This document shows, piece by piece, positions 41,687-51,582 of a DNA stretch of 64,000 nt. Source of the stretch: Flavobacteria bacterium MS024-2A (GTDB lineage: Bacteria; Bacteroidota; Bacteroidia; Flavobacteriales; Flavobacteriaceae); NCBI GenBank assembly GCA_905182305.1, contig CAJJBB010000003.1, positions 248,001 to 312,000 on the forward strand, in the 5' to 3' direction. The first letter of the stretch is position 1. The number at the start of each line of letters is the position of its first letter. Both the position numbers and the translations under genes were made by a program. The notes beneath the pieces were generated by a model, which was not told the DNA's origin, made no database searches, and was given only the letters and a program-made list of their open reading frames with translations.

Positions 41687-43096
41687 ATGAAAACATTTGT
41701 AACCTTCTTGCTTTCAATAATAACCTTTGTAGTTTCTGCACAGGGAACAGTATATACCTTAGAAGAATGTGTGCTTATAGCTTTAGAGAAAAACATCAGT
41801 ATCAAACAATCTGAATTAGATCTGGAGGGAGCTTCTATCGATAAAGATGATGCCATAGGTAATTTTATGCCAAGGTTAAGTCTCCAATCACAACATATTT
41901 GGAACAATGGATTGAGTCAAAATATCACCAATGGTTTAATCGAAAATTTAACTACCCAATTTTCTTCTTTTGGAGGGAATATTGGAGTTACTATATTTAA
42001 TGGAAGACAAAATATAAATCAACTATCAAGAGCTAACCTAAGTATTATTGCACGTCAATATCAATTAGATGATATGAAGGACGACATTAGTCTTTTTGTA
42101 GCAAATGCCTACTTACAAGTTATGTTTAATAAAGAACTGGCTCAAGTTCAGCGCTATCAAATGGAACTTACCCAAGAAGATCTCGAGCGTACAAAATCTA
42201 GAATAGAAGCAGGTGTGTTAACAAAAGCAGATATTTATGAAATTGAAGCAAACCTTGCCTCTCAAGAGCAAGCTTTAGTTCAAGCAGATAATAATTATAG
42301 ACTCTCCCGTATTAGCCTAGCACAATTATTATTAATTACTGATTACGAAAATTTTGATATTGCAGCAGAAGATTTTGACATTCCTTTTTCAGATGTTTTA
42401 ATGCAAAAGCCAAAAGATATTTTTGAAAAAGCACTTACTGTAAGAAATGACATTAAGTTGGGAGTTGCTAATATTGAAGTCGCCAAAAAAGATATTGATA
42501 TTGCCAAAGGCGCATTAATGCCTTCGTTGTCTGCCTTTTTCAACTACAATACTCGTATTTCTTACTCTGACCGTTTTACGGAAACAGGAAATGTGATCGA
42601 ATCCCCGATTGGTTTTGTTAAAAATGATGGATCTTTAGTGGTAACGCAATTTCCAGAACGCTCTGTAGCGGGAGCACTCCCATTTGCTACCCAATTTGGA
42701 CAAAATGATGGCCAAAGCTATGGGCTTTCTTTGAATATCCCTGTGTTTAGCGGACTATCTATTAGAAATAATATTAAAAGAAGAAAGTTGAATTTAGAAC
42801 GTATTGAAAATCAGTTTGAACAAACTAAACTTGATTTAGAAAATACCATCAATCAAGCCTATAATAATACAGAAGGTGCGCTTAAATTTTATGAAGCTGC
42901 AGAGAAAACAGTAAAAGCTCGAAAAGAAGCTTTTGAGATGGCTCAAAACCGATTTGAGGCAGGTGTGATGAACTCTTTTGATTTTATTCAGACAAAGCAG
43001 AGGTATCAAATTTCTAGTTCAGACATCATTCGCGCTAAGTTTGATTATATTTTTAAACTAAAGGTTTTAGAGTTTTATTTTGGTCTCAAATTGTAA
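41687..43096 (+). CDS. TolC-family outer-membrane efflux protein
   Basis: Signal peptide, YTLEECVLIALEKNISIKQSELDLEGA, RFEAGVMNSFDFIQTKQRY. Confidence 0.93.
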   Translation: MKTFVTFLLSIITFVVSAQGTVYTLEECVLIALEKNISIKQSELDLEGASIDKDDAIGNFMPRLSLQSQHIWNNGLSQNITNGLIENLTTQFSSFGGNIGVTIFNGRQNINQLSRANLSIIARQYQLDDMKDDISLFVANAYLQVMFNKELAQVQRYQMELTQEDLERTKSRIEAGVLTKADIYEIEANLASQEQALVQADNNYRLSRISLAQLLLITDYENFDIAAEDFDIPFSDVLMQKPKDIFEKALTVRNDIKLGVANIEVAKKDIDIAKGALMPSLSAFFNYNTRISYSDRFTETGNVIESPIGFVKNDGSLVVTQFPERSVAGALPFATQFGQNDGQSYGLSLNIPVFSGLSIRNNIKRRKLNLERIENQFEQTKLDLENTINQAYNNTEGALKFYEAAEKTVKARKEAFEMAQNRFEAGVMNSFDFIQTKQRYQISSSDIIRAKFDYIFKLKVLEFYFGLKL

Positions 43097-43163
43097 TAGA
43101 TACCTCAAAAAGAGTCTAATTTAAATTACAGGAAGTATAACTGAAATCATAACTTTTTATTGA

Positions 43164-43844
43164 GTGATGAATTATATCTTACATATAGACACAACAACAA
43201 AAAAATGTTCTGTAGCATTGGCTCAAGACGGTGAGTTAATGATTCAAAAAGAGCTTTTGTCTGAAGAATTTAGTCATAGTGAGCAGCTTCATCCATTTAT
43301 AGAAGAAGTTTTAAAAGAGAGTGGCTTAAAGTCGTCTTCACTCAGTGCAATAGCAATTAGTAAAGGTCCTGGTTCGTATACAGGACTTCGCATTGGGGTT
43401 GCAGCCGCAAAAGGATTATGTTTTGCTTTGGATCTACCGTTAATAGCATTAAACACATTGGAAATTATGGTACAGCCTTATGAAGTTTCTCCATATTCGT
43501 TTATCATTCCAATGTTAGATGCCAGAAGAATGGAAGTATATACAGCAATTTTTGATGAAACTAAAAAATGGATTCAAGAAACTACGGCTGAGGTATTGAC
43601 TGAAAATACTTTCACCTCTATTGTTAATGAGCAGTCTTGCTTAATTATCGGAGATGGCGCCATAAAATTTAAAACTTTACATCCAAAAATAAATGCATCT
43701 TATACAAGTGAAATTCACTACCCGGTTGCTAAAGACATGATAACTTTAGCCTGGAAAAAATTTAATGCAAAAGAATTTGAAGACTTAGCATATTTTGAGC
43801 CTTTCTATCTTAAAGATTTTCAAACGACTCCTCCGAAGAAATAA
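43164..43844 (+). CDS. tsaB: tRNA threonylcarbamoyladenosine biosynthesis protein TsaB
   Basis: ILHIDTTTKKCSVALAQDGE, ISKGPGSYTGLRIGVAAAKGLCFAL. Confidence 0.94.
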   Translation: MMNYILHIDTTTKKCSVALAQDGELMIQKELLSEEFSHSEQLHPFIEEVLKESGLKSSSLSAIAISKGPGSYTGLRIGVAAAKGLCFALDLPLIALNTLEIMVQPYEVSPYSFIIPMLDARRMEVYTAIFDETKKWIQETTAEVLTENTFTSIVNEQSCLIIGDGAIKFKTLHPKINASYTSEIHYPVAKDMITLAWKKFNAKEFEDLAYFEPFYLKDFQTTPPKK

Positions 43845-43846
43845 AA

Positions 43847-44737
43847 CTATCCGTTAACTGCTACTACCGATGTGATTTTTCCGGGCATCATTTCTTTTAA
43901 CATATTTTCAATTCCATTTTTTAATGTAAAAGTGGATGAAGGACAACCACTACAGGCACCTTGCAATACTACGTGTACTGATTTTTCAGTTTCATCATAA
44001 GAATCAAAAACAATATTTCCACCATCAGAGGCAACAGCAGGTTTAATGTATTCGTCTAAAATAGATACAATTTGTTGCTCTATTGGATTTAAATTAGCCT
44101 CAGGCTGTTCTTTTTTCTCAATGTCTAAGGGGGTAGGGGATTCTGTAAGCACAATATTTCCCTCCTCTATAAAGGAACGAATAAACTCACGCACCTCCAT
44201 TACTACTGTTTCCCATTCAGCAACTTCATATTTTGTAATAGACACATAATTGGTATCTAAGAAAACTTCTTTTACAAAGGGTAAATGGAATAATTGTTTA
44301 GCTAATGGAGAATTTTTAGTTTCATCAATATTTTTAAATTCAACACTTTGAGGCACCAAAGGTTTGTTGGCTACAAATTTCATTACCGCAGGATTGGGGG
44401 TGCTTTCTGCATAGACACTTACCGGGATTTTATCATTTCGTTGAGCTTCTAAAACCACACCACCTTCATTTAAATAGGTCTCTAACTGTTCTTTAACTTC
44501 CTCTATAACTTCTTCCCATTCAAGGATATCAAAACGTTCAACAGATATTATTTTTTCAGAAAGACTTACAGATTTTACAAATGGTAAGTAAAATAGTTGC
44601 TGAATAAGTGGTGCTCCTTTAGCCTCATCAATATTTTTAAATTGACGCGTCTCTTTTGGACCAATAGGTTGATCTAATTTAAACTGTGCCCAAGGATTCC
44701 CTTTTTCAGCACTTGCAGTGAGGCGATAAATCTTCAT
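43847..44737 (-). CDS. NifU/Nfu Fe-S scaffold protein with two N-terminal Nfu_N-like domains
   Basis: C-terminal VASDGGNIVFDSYDE...GACSGCPSSTFTLKNGIENML (CxxC); two internal copies of F-K-N-I-D-E-[AT]-K. Confidence 0.92.
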   Translation of the reverse strand: MKIYRLTASAEKGNPWAQFKLDQPIGPKETRQFKNIDEAKGAPLIQQLFYLPFVKSVSLSEKIISVERFDILEWEEVIEEVKEQLETYLNEGGVVLEAQRNDKIPVSVYAESTPNPAVMKFVANKPLVPQSVEFKNIDETKNSPLAKQLFHLPFVKEVFLDTNYVSITKYEVAEWETVVMEVREFIRSFIEEGNIVLTESPTPLDIEKKEQPEANLNPIEQQIVSILDEYIKPAVASDGGNIVFDSYDETEKSVHVVLQGACSGCPSSTFTLKNGIENMLKEMMPGKITSVVAVNG

Positions 44738-44833
44738 CTTTTTTTTTCAAAAATAATGAAAGCAAAGTGAATTATAGCTCGAAAACAAAGACATCTTTAA
44801 GCAAGTATCTTTTTGTACTTTGGACTTAAAGAA

Positions 44834-45349
44834 TTTAATATGTTATTAAAATCAGTTCGGGGTTACACACCTTCTTATGGAGAAGATTGTTTTTTTGCTG
44901 AAAATGCTACTCTTATTGGAGATATAATTATGGGTAGTTATTGCTCAGTTTGGTATCAATCAGTCATTAGAGGTGATGTGAATTTTATTAGAATAGGGGA
45001 TGAGGTCAATATACAAGATGGTGCTGTGATTCATGCTACTTTTGAAACCGCTCCGACCCATATTGGAAATAGGGTATCTATAGGGCATAATGCAATTGTT
45101 CATGGTTGTAGGATAGAAGATGATGTTTTGGTGGGAATGGGAAGTATAGTAATGGACCACTGTGTAATTGGGAGTAATAGTATTATAGCTGCTGGAGCTG
45201 TAGTACCAAAAAATACCATAATTCCTCCAGGATCAATTTATGCTGGAGTTCCTGCTAAAAAGATTAAAGTTATTGACGCTACTTCACAAAAAAATGAAAT
45301 TAAACGAATTGCAAAAAATTACTTAAAATACGCATCATGGTTTAAATAA
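44834..45349 (+). CDS. Gamma-class carbonic anhydrase / hexapeptide-repeat protein
   Basis: GSYCSVWYQSVIRGDVNFIRIGDEVNIQDGAVIH, IGHNAIVHGCRIEDDVLVGMGS. Confidence 0.92.
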   Translation, partial: FNMLLKSVRGYTPSYGEDCFFAENATLIGDIIMGSYCSVWYQSVIRGDVNFIRIGDEVNIQDGAVIHATFETAPTHIGNRVSIGHNAIVHGCRIEDDVLVGMGSIVMDHCVIGSNSIIAAGAVVPKNTIIPPGSIYAGVPAKKIKVIDATSQKNEIKRIAKNYLKYASWFK

Positions 45350-45353
45350 AGAC

Positions 45354-45388
45354 ATAAAAAAAGCTACCATATAGGTAGCTTTTTTTAT
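45354..45388. terminator. Bidirectional terminator between convergent genes
   Basis: AAAAAAAGCTACC-ATATA-GGTAGCTTTTTTT, A tract on the left and T tract on the right. Confidence 0.85.
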
Positions 45389-45399
45389 TGATAATTTGA

Positions 45400-45906
45400 T
45401 TAAAATCCTAATTCAGATTTTACATCAGCCATAAGATCTTTTCCGGATGCCATAATTACACTTCCTCCTGGGCTAGAGTCCAACACATAGTCAAACATTT
45501 GTACTGTAGCAACTTTTTCAATTGCGACGCGCGCTTTTTCGTACAAAGGACGCATCATTTCTGCAGAACGTTTTTGTAATTCTTGGGCAGCAGTTTCTCT
45601 AAATTCTTGTATACGACTTTGCATCTCTTGAATTTCGATTTGGCGTTGTTGGTTTATTAAATCAGTTTGATTTTGAGCATCACCCTGATAATTTTGTGCT
45701 TTGGTTTGAAATTCCTTTACAGATGTTTCCATTTCTTGAGCATACTGACTCTCTAATTTTTTAAGTTCGCTTTGAGCGGAAATTACTTCCGGCATTTCAC
45801 TGATAAGTTGTTGCGTATCAATATGTGCTACCTTAGATTGTGCCATCACATTCAATGGAGCAAAAAATAATAACAAGCTAACGATTAAAGTTGATAAGTG
45901 TTTCAT
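45400..45906 (-). CDS. OmpH/Skp family periplasmic chaperone
   Basis: Signal peptide, KVAHIDTQQLISEMPEVISAQSELKKLESQYAQE, coiled coil. Confidence 0.92.
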   Translation of the reverse strand: MKHLSTLIVSLLLFFAPLNVMAQSKVAHIDTQQLISEMPEVISAQSELKKLESQYAQEMETSVKEFQTKAQNYQGDAQNQTDLINQQRQIEIQEMQSRIQEFRETAAQELQKRSAEMMRPLYEKARVAIEKVATVQMFDYVLDSSPGGSVIMASGKDLMADVKSELGF

Positions 45907-45920
45907 AGTGTGTTTAAGTA

Positions 45921-46517
45921 TTAATTGTTTGAGGTTGTAGTTTTTGATTTCAAGGCCTCAATTTGATCCTTTTTCTTTTGTATTTTTTGTTGTCTATTTA
46001 TTCTTTTGATAACCAGGTCGCTAATATCGTAATTTTTTGCGGAATATAACATCGTTATATTGGAAGATCGATCAAAAATAAAATCATATTTTTTCTCCTC
46101 TGCAATTAATTTTACGACACTCATGACTTGATCCTGAACTGGTTGTATAAGTTTTGATCGCTGAACGATCATATCACCTTTTGGGCCAAATCGTTTTTCC
46201 TGAAGACTTATTATTTCAGAAGCAAAATCTTTAATTTCTAATTCACGGTCATCTATTAGTTCAGGTGTTAATAAAATTCGTTCCGTATTTAATTGGTTTT
46301 GGTATTGTTTAAGTTGAATTTTTTTAAGTTCAATTTCTTTTTTCCATGCACTAATATTTTTGTCTAACAATAGCCCTGCTTCTTGATACTCGTCAATACT
46401 CTCTAGAATAACGTTCATGTCTATATAACCCAGGCGGGTTCCTCTTTGAGCATTAATGGGAAAGCTTATTAAAAGGGCAATACTAAAAGTTACTATGATG
46501 TATAGATTTGATCTCAT
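45921..46517 (-). CDS. OmpH/Skp family periplasmic chaperone (second copy)
   Basis: Signal peptide, RLGYIDMNVILESIDEYQEAGLLLDKNISAWKKEI, YDFIFDRSSNITMLYSAKNYDISD. Confidence 0.92.
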   Translation of the reverse strand: MRSNLYIIVTFSIALLISFPINAQRGTRLGYIDMNVILESIDEYQEAGLLLDKNISAWKKEIELKKIQLKQYQNQLNTERILLTPELIDDRELEIKDFASEIISLQEKRFGPKGDMIVQRSKLIQPVQDQVMSVVKLIAEEKKYDFIFDRSSNITMLYSAKNYDISDLVIKRINRQQKIQKKKDQIEALKSKTTTSNN

Positions 46518-46582
46518 AGTCTTTAAAACGTAAAAGTGTCAAACTTATTTTTAGGCAAAGGATAAATAAAATTTAAAACACA

Positions 46583-49114
46583 TTAAAAACGTTGTCCAAT
46601 AACAAAATGTGTTTCCCATCCATTTGGAGTAAATGTATTGGGGTTGGTGTTATCAAAGCCATATCCAAAATCGATTCCAAGTAATCCAAAGGCAGGCATA
46701 AATATTCTAACTCCTGCTCCTGCAGAGCGTTTTGAGTTAAATGGATCAAACGTTCTAAAGCTGTCATATCCATTACCTGCTTCTAAAAAGGTTAATGCAT
46801 AAATAGAAGCACTTGGTTTTAAGGTAATTGGATATCTTAATTCAAGAGAAAACTTATTGTAAATAACAGAACCATCTCTACTAGACAAGGATTGGTTAGG
46901 ATATCCCCTCAATGCTATATTTTCTCTTCCATCTAAAGCATAATTTACCATCCCATCTCCTCCAAGAAAAAACCTTTCAAAGGGTATGTTTCCTCTGCTT
47001 TGATTATAAGCTCCAATAAAACCAAAATCTGCTTGTGTTTTTAGAACCAAATCAGCAAATATTTTGGTATACCAAGTCCCATTGAATTTTACTTTATAAA
47101 ATTCTAGCCATTTAAACTTTTCTTGATCAATAAGAGCAATAAGTGGATTTCCGTTATTATCCTGAAATTCAGGAAGACTTTCAAGATTAGAAAAGTCTTG
47201 TCCGGTAAACAGGGAGTATGGTGGTGTAAACTTTCCACTAATATTAAAAGAAGATCCTCCTGTCGGAAATATTGGATTAATTCGAGTATTATCCCTAGAT
47301 AAGCTTATGGTATAAGCTAAATTATTTGCTTCTCCATCTCCAAAAGTAAACAGTCCCGTGAAGTAGTTATTCAAATTATAGTATTGATATGATATTGATT
47401 GTGATAATTGAAAAAAGTCATCCGGCACTTTAAGACGTTTTGCTAATCCAAAGGTTACTCCACTTATCACAAAAGACTGGCTTTTATCTGCGAGTCCCGT
47501 AAAGTAATCATATCGATACTGAGTCGTGTGCTGCAGTGATGAAGAAAACTGAACAGGTTGTTGATTACCCAGCCATGGCTCTGTAAAACTAAAACTATAA
47601 GTACTATAGAATTGACTTGCTTGAAGTCGTAAGGCTAATTTTTGACCGTCTCCCATAGGTAAAGGTTTATATGTTTTCTTGTCAAAAATATTTCGCATTG
47701 AGAAGTTATTGAAAGAAAGTCCTAGGGTACCGATAAAGCCACCTTGACCATATCCTCCTTGAAGCTCTATTTGACTTGCTCCAGATTCAACTAGATCAAA
47801 ACGGACATCAATTGTTCCAGAATTTGGATCAACATTTTCTAATTCAGGACTAATTTGTTCTGCATCAAAAAAGCCTAATTGTCCTATTTCTCTTACAGTA
47901 CGAACAAGTTTGTCTTTACTGTATAGTTCACCTGGCTTGGTTCGTAATTCTCTATAAATTACATGATCATTAGTCTTGGTGTTTCCTTCAACAACAATTT
48001 TATTAAAATTGGCTAATTTACCTTCAGTAATTCGTATTTCGAAATTAATAGTATCACTAATTGCACTTACTTCTACAGCATTAATATTAGAAAATAAATA
48101 TCCTGTATTTTGATACAAGTTTGTAATATCATTAGCATCTGGCTTAGTGTTGTCAGCAATACGTTCTTTTAGTAAAACGCCGTTGTAAACATCTCCTTTT
48201 TTTAAGCCAAGTATTTGCTGGAGTACCGCATTTGAATATATTGTATTTCCAATAAAATTAATATTACCAAAATAATATTTATTTCCTTCTTCTAAGTTTA
48301 GATTTAGGTCAATAGTATTTGAAGAATCATCACTTTTGATTAAAGTATCAGAAAGTATCCTAGCATCTCTGTACCCTTCTTCTTTATAAAAATCAATTAA
48401 AGTGGCAAGATCTTCTTTAAAGTTTTTTTCAATAAACTTAGACCTTTTCCAGAATCGAATCGAAGTTTTATGCTTGGTATTCTTCAATTTTGATTGTAAT
48501 TTTCTTGTTGAGAAAACCTGATTTCCCTCAAATTTAATTTCTTTAATTTTTACACGAGGCCCCTTATCAATATTAACCACCATTTTATAAGTGTTATTGT
48601 CTATTGAATCCTTGATGGTGTTAAGAGTAACTTTAGTATTTAAAAAACCATCTTTTCGATACTTATTTTCAAGATAGTTTTGTGTATTTGTCATAAAGCT
48701 TTCGGAAAGTTTCTTCCCAGCCTTTAGCTCTGTATCTGAAATTATTGTCTCAGTCTGTCCCTTTTTAATACCATTTATTTTGACATCTGAAAGGGTGGGA
48801 AGTTCTTCAATTTCAATTTCTACAGTTATTTTACGGCCCTCCACTTTAGTGACATAAAAACTAATATCACTAAACAATTCTAAACCCCAAAGCTTATTGA
48901 GGACACCGCTAATTTCATCTCCAGGAAGGCTTATTTCTTGTCCTTTACGTAATCCGCTGAAGGAAACCACTGTCTGGGCATTGTAGGTTTTAAGGCCTGA
49001 GACTCCAATAGAGTCCAACACATATTTTTTTCCTTTGACAAAATCTTTAGTTTGCGCTTGAGTATATCCTCCTACAAATAATAATAGGACAATAAATATA
49101 GATTTGTACTTCAT
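46583..49114 (-). CDS. bamA: Outer-membrane protein assembly factor BamA (start set to MKYKSIF)
   Basis: POTRA domains and Omp85 barrel; SFSFTEPWLG, ALRGYPNQSLSSRDGSVIYNKFSLELRYPI, GLLGIDFGYGFD. Confidence 0.96.
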   Translation of the reverse strand: MKYKSIFIVLLLFVGGYTQAQTKDFVKGKKYVLDSIGVSGLKTYNAQTVVSFSGLRKGQEISLPGDEISGVLNKLWGLELFSDISFYVTKVEGRKITVEIEIEELPTLSDVKINGIKKGQTETIISDTELKAGKKLSESFMTNTQNYLENKYRKDGFLNTKVTLNTIKDSIDNNTYKMVVNIDKGPRVKIKEIKFEGNQVFSTRKLQSKLKNTKHKTSIRFWKRSKFIEKNFKEDLATLIDFYKEEGYRDARILSDTLIKSDDSSNTIDLNLNLEEGNKYYFGNINFIGNTIYSNAVLQQILGLKKGDVYNGVLLKERIADNTKPDANDITNLYQNTGYLFSNINAVEVSAISDTINFEIRITEGKLANFNKIVVEGNTKTNDHVIYRELRTKPGELYSKDKLVRTVREIGQLGFFDAEQISPELENVDPNSGTIDVRFDLVESGASQIELQGGYGQGGFIGTLGLSFNNFSMRNIFDKKTYKPLPMGDGQKLALRLQASQFYSTYSFSFTEPWLGNQQPVQFSSSLQHTTQYRYDYFTGLADKSQSFVISGVTFGLAKRLKVPDDFFQLSQSISYQYYNLNNYFTGLFTFGDGEANNLAYTISLSRDNTRINPIFPTGGSSFNISGKFTPPYSLFTGQDFSNLESLPEFQDNNGNPLIALIDQEKFKWLEFYKVKFNGTWYTKIFADLVLKTQADFGFIGAYNQSRGNIPFERFFLGGDGMVNYALDGRENIALRGYPNQSLSSRDGSVIYNKFSLELRYPITLKPSASIYALTFLEAGNGYDSFRTFDPFNSKRSAGAGVRIFMPAFGLLGIDFGYGFDNTNPNTFTPNGWETHFVIGQRF

Positions 49115-49115
49115 A

Positions 49116-49835
49116 TTAATTAGTGAGTTGTTCGCTCGTTTTTCCAAATCTTCGTTCTCTTTTATTGAAGTTTATTAATGCTTCTAGTAGATTTTCTTTA
49201 GAAAAATCTGGCCACAATGTTTTTGTAAAATATAATTCAGCATAAGCTATATGCCATAATAAAAAATTACTTATTCGTTCTTCACCGCTAGTCCTTATTA
49301 GCAAATCAACAGGAGGTAAAAAACGTGAGTAAAGATGCTCATTAATAGTGGACTGGTCAACTTTTTCGGGAGAAATTATATTATTTTTAACTTTATCAGC
49401 AATTGCTTTTACAGCATTAGTGATCTCCTCTTGAGCACCATAATTGAGTGCTAGTGTAAGTACCATGCCAGTATTTTTTTTTGTTTTTTCAATAACATGA
49501 TAAAGCTCCTCTCTTACTGTCAAAGAAAGCTTGTTTAAATCCCCAATTGTTTTTAGCTGAATATTATTTTCAATGAGGTGATTAAATTCTTTCTTTAGTG
49601 AGCTAACTAAAAGTTTCATTAACAGGCTCACTTCTTCCTCAGGACGATTCCAGTTATCACAAGAAAACGCAAAAAGTGTCAAGAATTTAATTTGTTGTTC
49701 AGCAGCTACTTCAATAACTTCTCTAACTGCTTTTGCGCCCTTTTTGTGTCCTATGAACCGTTGCTTGCCCTTTTGTTTGGCCCAACGTCCATTACCATCC
49801 ATTATGATAGCGACATGTTCTGGTAGTTTGTTCAT
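49116..49835 (-). CDS. uppS: Isoprenyl transferase (undecaprenyl pyrophosphate synthase)
   Basis: HVAIIMDGNGRWAKQKG, DLLIRTSGEERISNFLLWHIAYAELYFT. Confidence 0.97.
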   Translation of the reverse strand: MNKLPEHVAIIMDGNGRWAKQKGKQRFIGHKKGAKAVREVIEVAAEQQIKFLTLFAFSCDNWNRPEEEVSLLMKLLVSSLKKEFNHLIENNIQLKTIGDLNKLSLTVREELYHVIEKTKKNTGMVLTLALNYGAQEEITNAVKAIADKVKNNIISPEKVDQSTINEHLYSRFLPPVDLLIRTSGEERISNFLLWHIAYAELYFTKTLWPDFSKENLLEALINFNKRERRFGKTSEQLTN

Positions 49836-50546
49836 TTAATCCTTACAATAACATGGAAGATCGCCAAAGGTAAATGAAATTGTTAAACCTGTAAAAATAT
49901 ACCAATCATTATTGGAAATATTTCCAAATTTATATGTGGGTACATCAGCAAATTCATTTTCAGGATTACTTCCGTCTAAATTATCAGTGAGTGTATAGCG
50001 TGCTCCCATTTCAACTCCGATAACAAATAAAGGATTTGGGTTTAGTTTAAATCCTAAAATAAAAGGAATAGCAATTTTCTGATCTTTTCCATAATCATTA
50101 AATGTTGGAGGGTCAAAGGATCCATTTGGCGTTAAGTAAAACTGAGAGTATCTAAAGTAGCTAATACCATAAAAAATATAGGGCGTAAAGGTAATAGTTT
50201 CATTATGGAGATTAAATTCAAAAAAATTAATTTCAATTCCAACCATTGCTTCTTGAATACTGTTTTTTTCAAGTTTTAAAGACCTACTGAAGCGATTTAA
50301 ATCATCATTTCTAAATTCATTTTCTTTGATGTTAGAAATAGACACTCCTGCTCTTAGTGAGTAGCGATCTGTTGCGTTCCATTTATAAATTATCCCAAAC
50401 GCAGGAGAGTTAGGGTGAATATATTTATTTGTTCCAATATCTCCAATATAATTACTGCCTCCAATAAATGCTCCTAATTCGTGAAACTGTGCAGTTACAT
50501 AACATGAAAAAAAGAAAAAAAATAAGATCGAAAATTTTTTTCGCAT
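49836..50546 (-). CDS. porG: DUF6089 / PorG-like outer-membrane protein of the type IX secretion system
   Basis: MRKKFSILFFFFFSCYVTAQFHELGAFIGGSNYIGDIGTNKYIHPNSPAFGIIYKWN; conserved position between nadK and uppS-bamA. Confidence 0.85.
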   Translation of the reverse strand: MRKKFSILFFFFFSCYVTAQFHELGAFIGGSNYIGDIGTNKYIHPNSPAFGIIYKWNATDRYSLRAGVSISNIKENEFRNDDLNRFSRSLKLEKNSIQEAMVGIEINFFEFNLHNETITFTPYIFYGISYFRYSQFYLTPNGSFDPPTFNDYGKDQKIAIPFILGFKLNPNPLFVIGVEMGARYTLTDNLDGSNPENEFADVPTYKFGNISNNDWYIFTGLTISFTFGDLPCYCKD

Positions 50547-50596
50547 GGAGTTTACACAAGAATTGATTGTGTTATATAAACCCAAAAACCCTATTT

Positions 50597-51478
50597 TTAT
50601 TGTGTATTACGAGTGTCTTGTCCCCAAAAAAGTTTTTCTCGCAATGTCTTGTAAAAAAAAGCTCCTTCTAGTTGGATCGTTTGAATGGTGAAATCAGCTT
50701 TTTTGATGAAAAAATCATTACCATTTTCAAGAGTTAGAATTCTTGAATCCAAGGAAAGTAAATGTGTTTTATCCCTACCAGAAACCGATATTTTTATTTT
50801 AGTAGTATCTGGCACAATTAAAGGGCGAATATTGATGTTATGTGGCGCTATAGGATTTAAAATCCAACAAGCAGTTTCTGGAGATACAATTGGTCCTCCG
50901 CTGCTTAAAGAATATCCAGTAGAACCGGTGGGGGTGGCTATAATAAGTCCGTCTGCCCAATAGGTCGTTAGATGTTTACCGTCTAATTCTGCATCAATGC
51001 TGAGCATTGAAGTAGTATTTTTCCTATTAACACTTACTTCATTTAGAGCAAAACCAATTTCTTCCAACGCTATTACAGAATCATTGGTTGTAACCTGAAG
51101 TAATGAGCGTTCTATGAAGGTGTATTTTTTTTCAAAAAATAAAGTTAATCCCTCTTCTAGAGCATCTCTATGTAAGGAAGTTAAAAACCCTAATCGACCA
51201 GTATTAATTCCTAAAATTGGAATTTTAGAATCACGAACTACTGTTACTGATCTTAAGAGAGTTCCATCACCACCAATAGAAAACAAAAAATCAATATCCT
51301 CTTTTAAAACTTCATTATCACTAAAATAGTGGTAACGGTCTTGATATTTTCCAAAATGTTTTTTTAATCGATCTACTATAATAAATTGATGGCCGTGTTC
51401 TTCTAAATAAGAAACTACCGTTTTAACATAGGCCAGAGTCTCAGGCGAAAAAAATGCGTTATAAATCGCTATGTTCAT
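50597..51478 (-). CDS. nadK: NAD kinase (start moved to MNIAIYNAFF)
   Basis: FSIGGDGTLLRSV, ILGINTGRLGFLTS, ATPTGSTGYSLSSGGPIV. Confidence 0.95.
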   Translation of the reverse strand: MNIAIYNAFFSPETLAYVKTVVSYLEEHGHQFIIVDRLKKHFGKYQDRYHYFSDNEVLKEDIDFLFSIGGDGTLLRSVTVVRDSKIPILGINTGRLGFLTSLHRDALEEGLTLFFEKKYTFIERSLLQVTTNDSVIALEEIGFALNEVSVNRKNTTSMLSIDAELDGKHLTTYWADGLIIATPTGSTGYSLSSGGPIVSPETACWILNPIAPHNINIRPLIVPDTTKIKISVSGRDKTHLLSLDSRILTLENGNDFFIKKADFTIQTIQLEGAFFYKTLREKLFWGQDTRNTQ

Positions 51479-51582
51479 AAATATCAAACTTGAGGTAAAG
51501 GTACAAAACCAGAAATAATGAGAGTTTAGTAATTTTTTTTTTTCAAGTCCCTGTGGAAGCCTTATTTTTATCAAAAAAAGGA

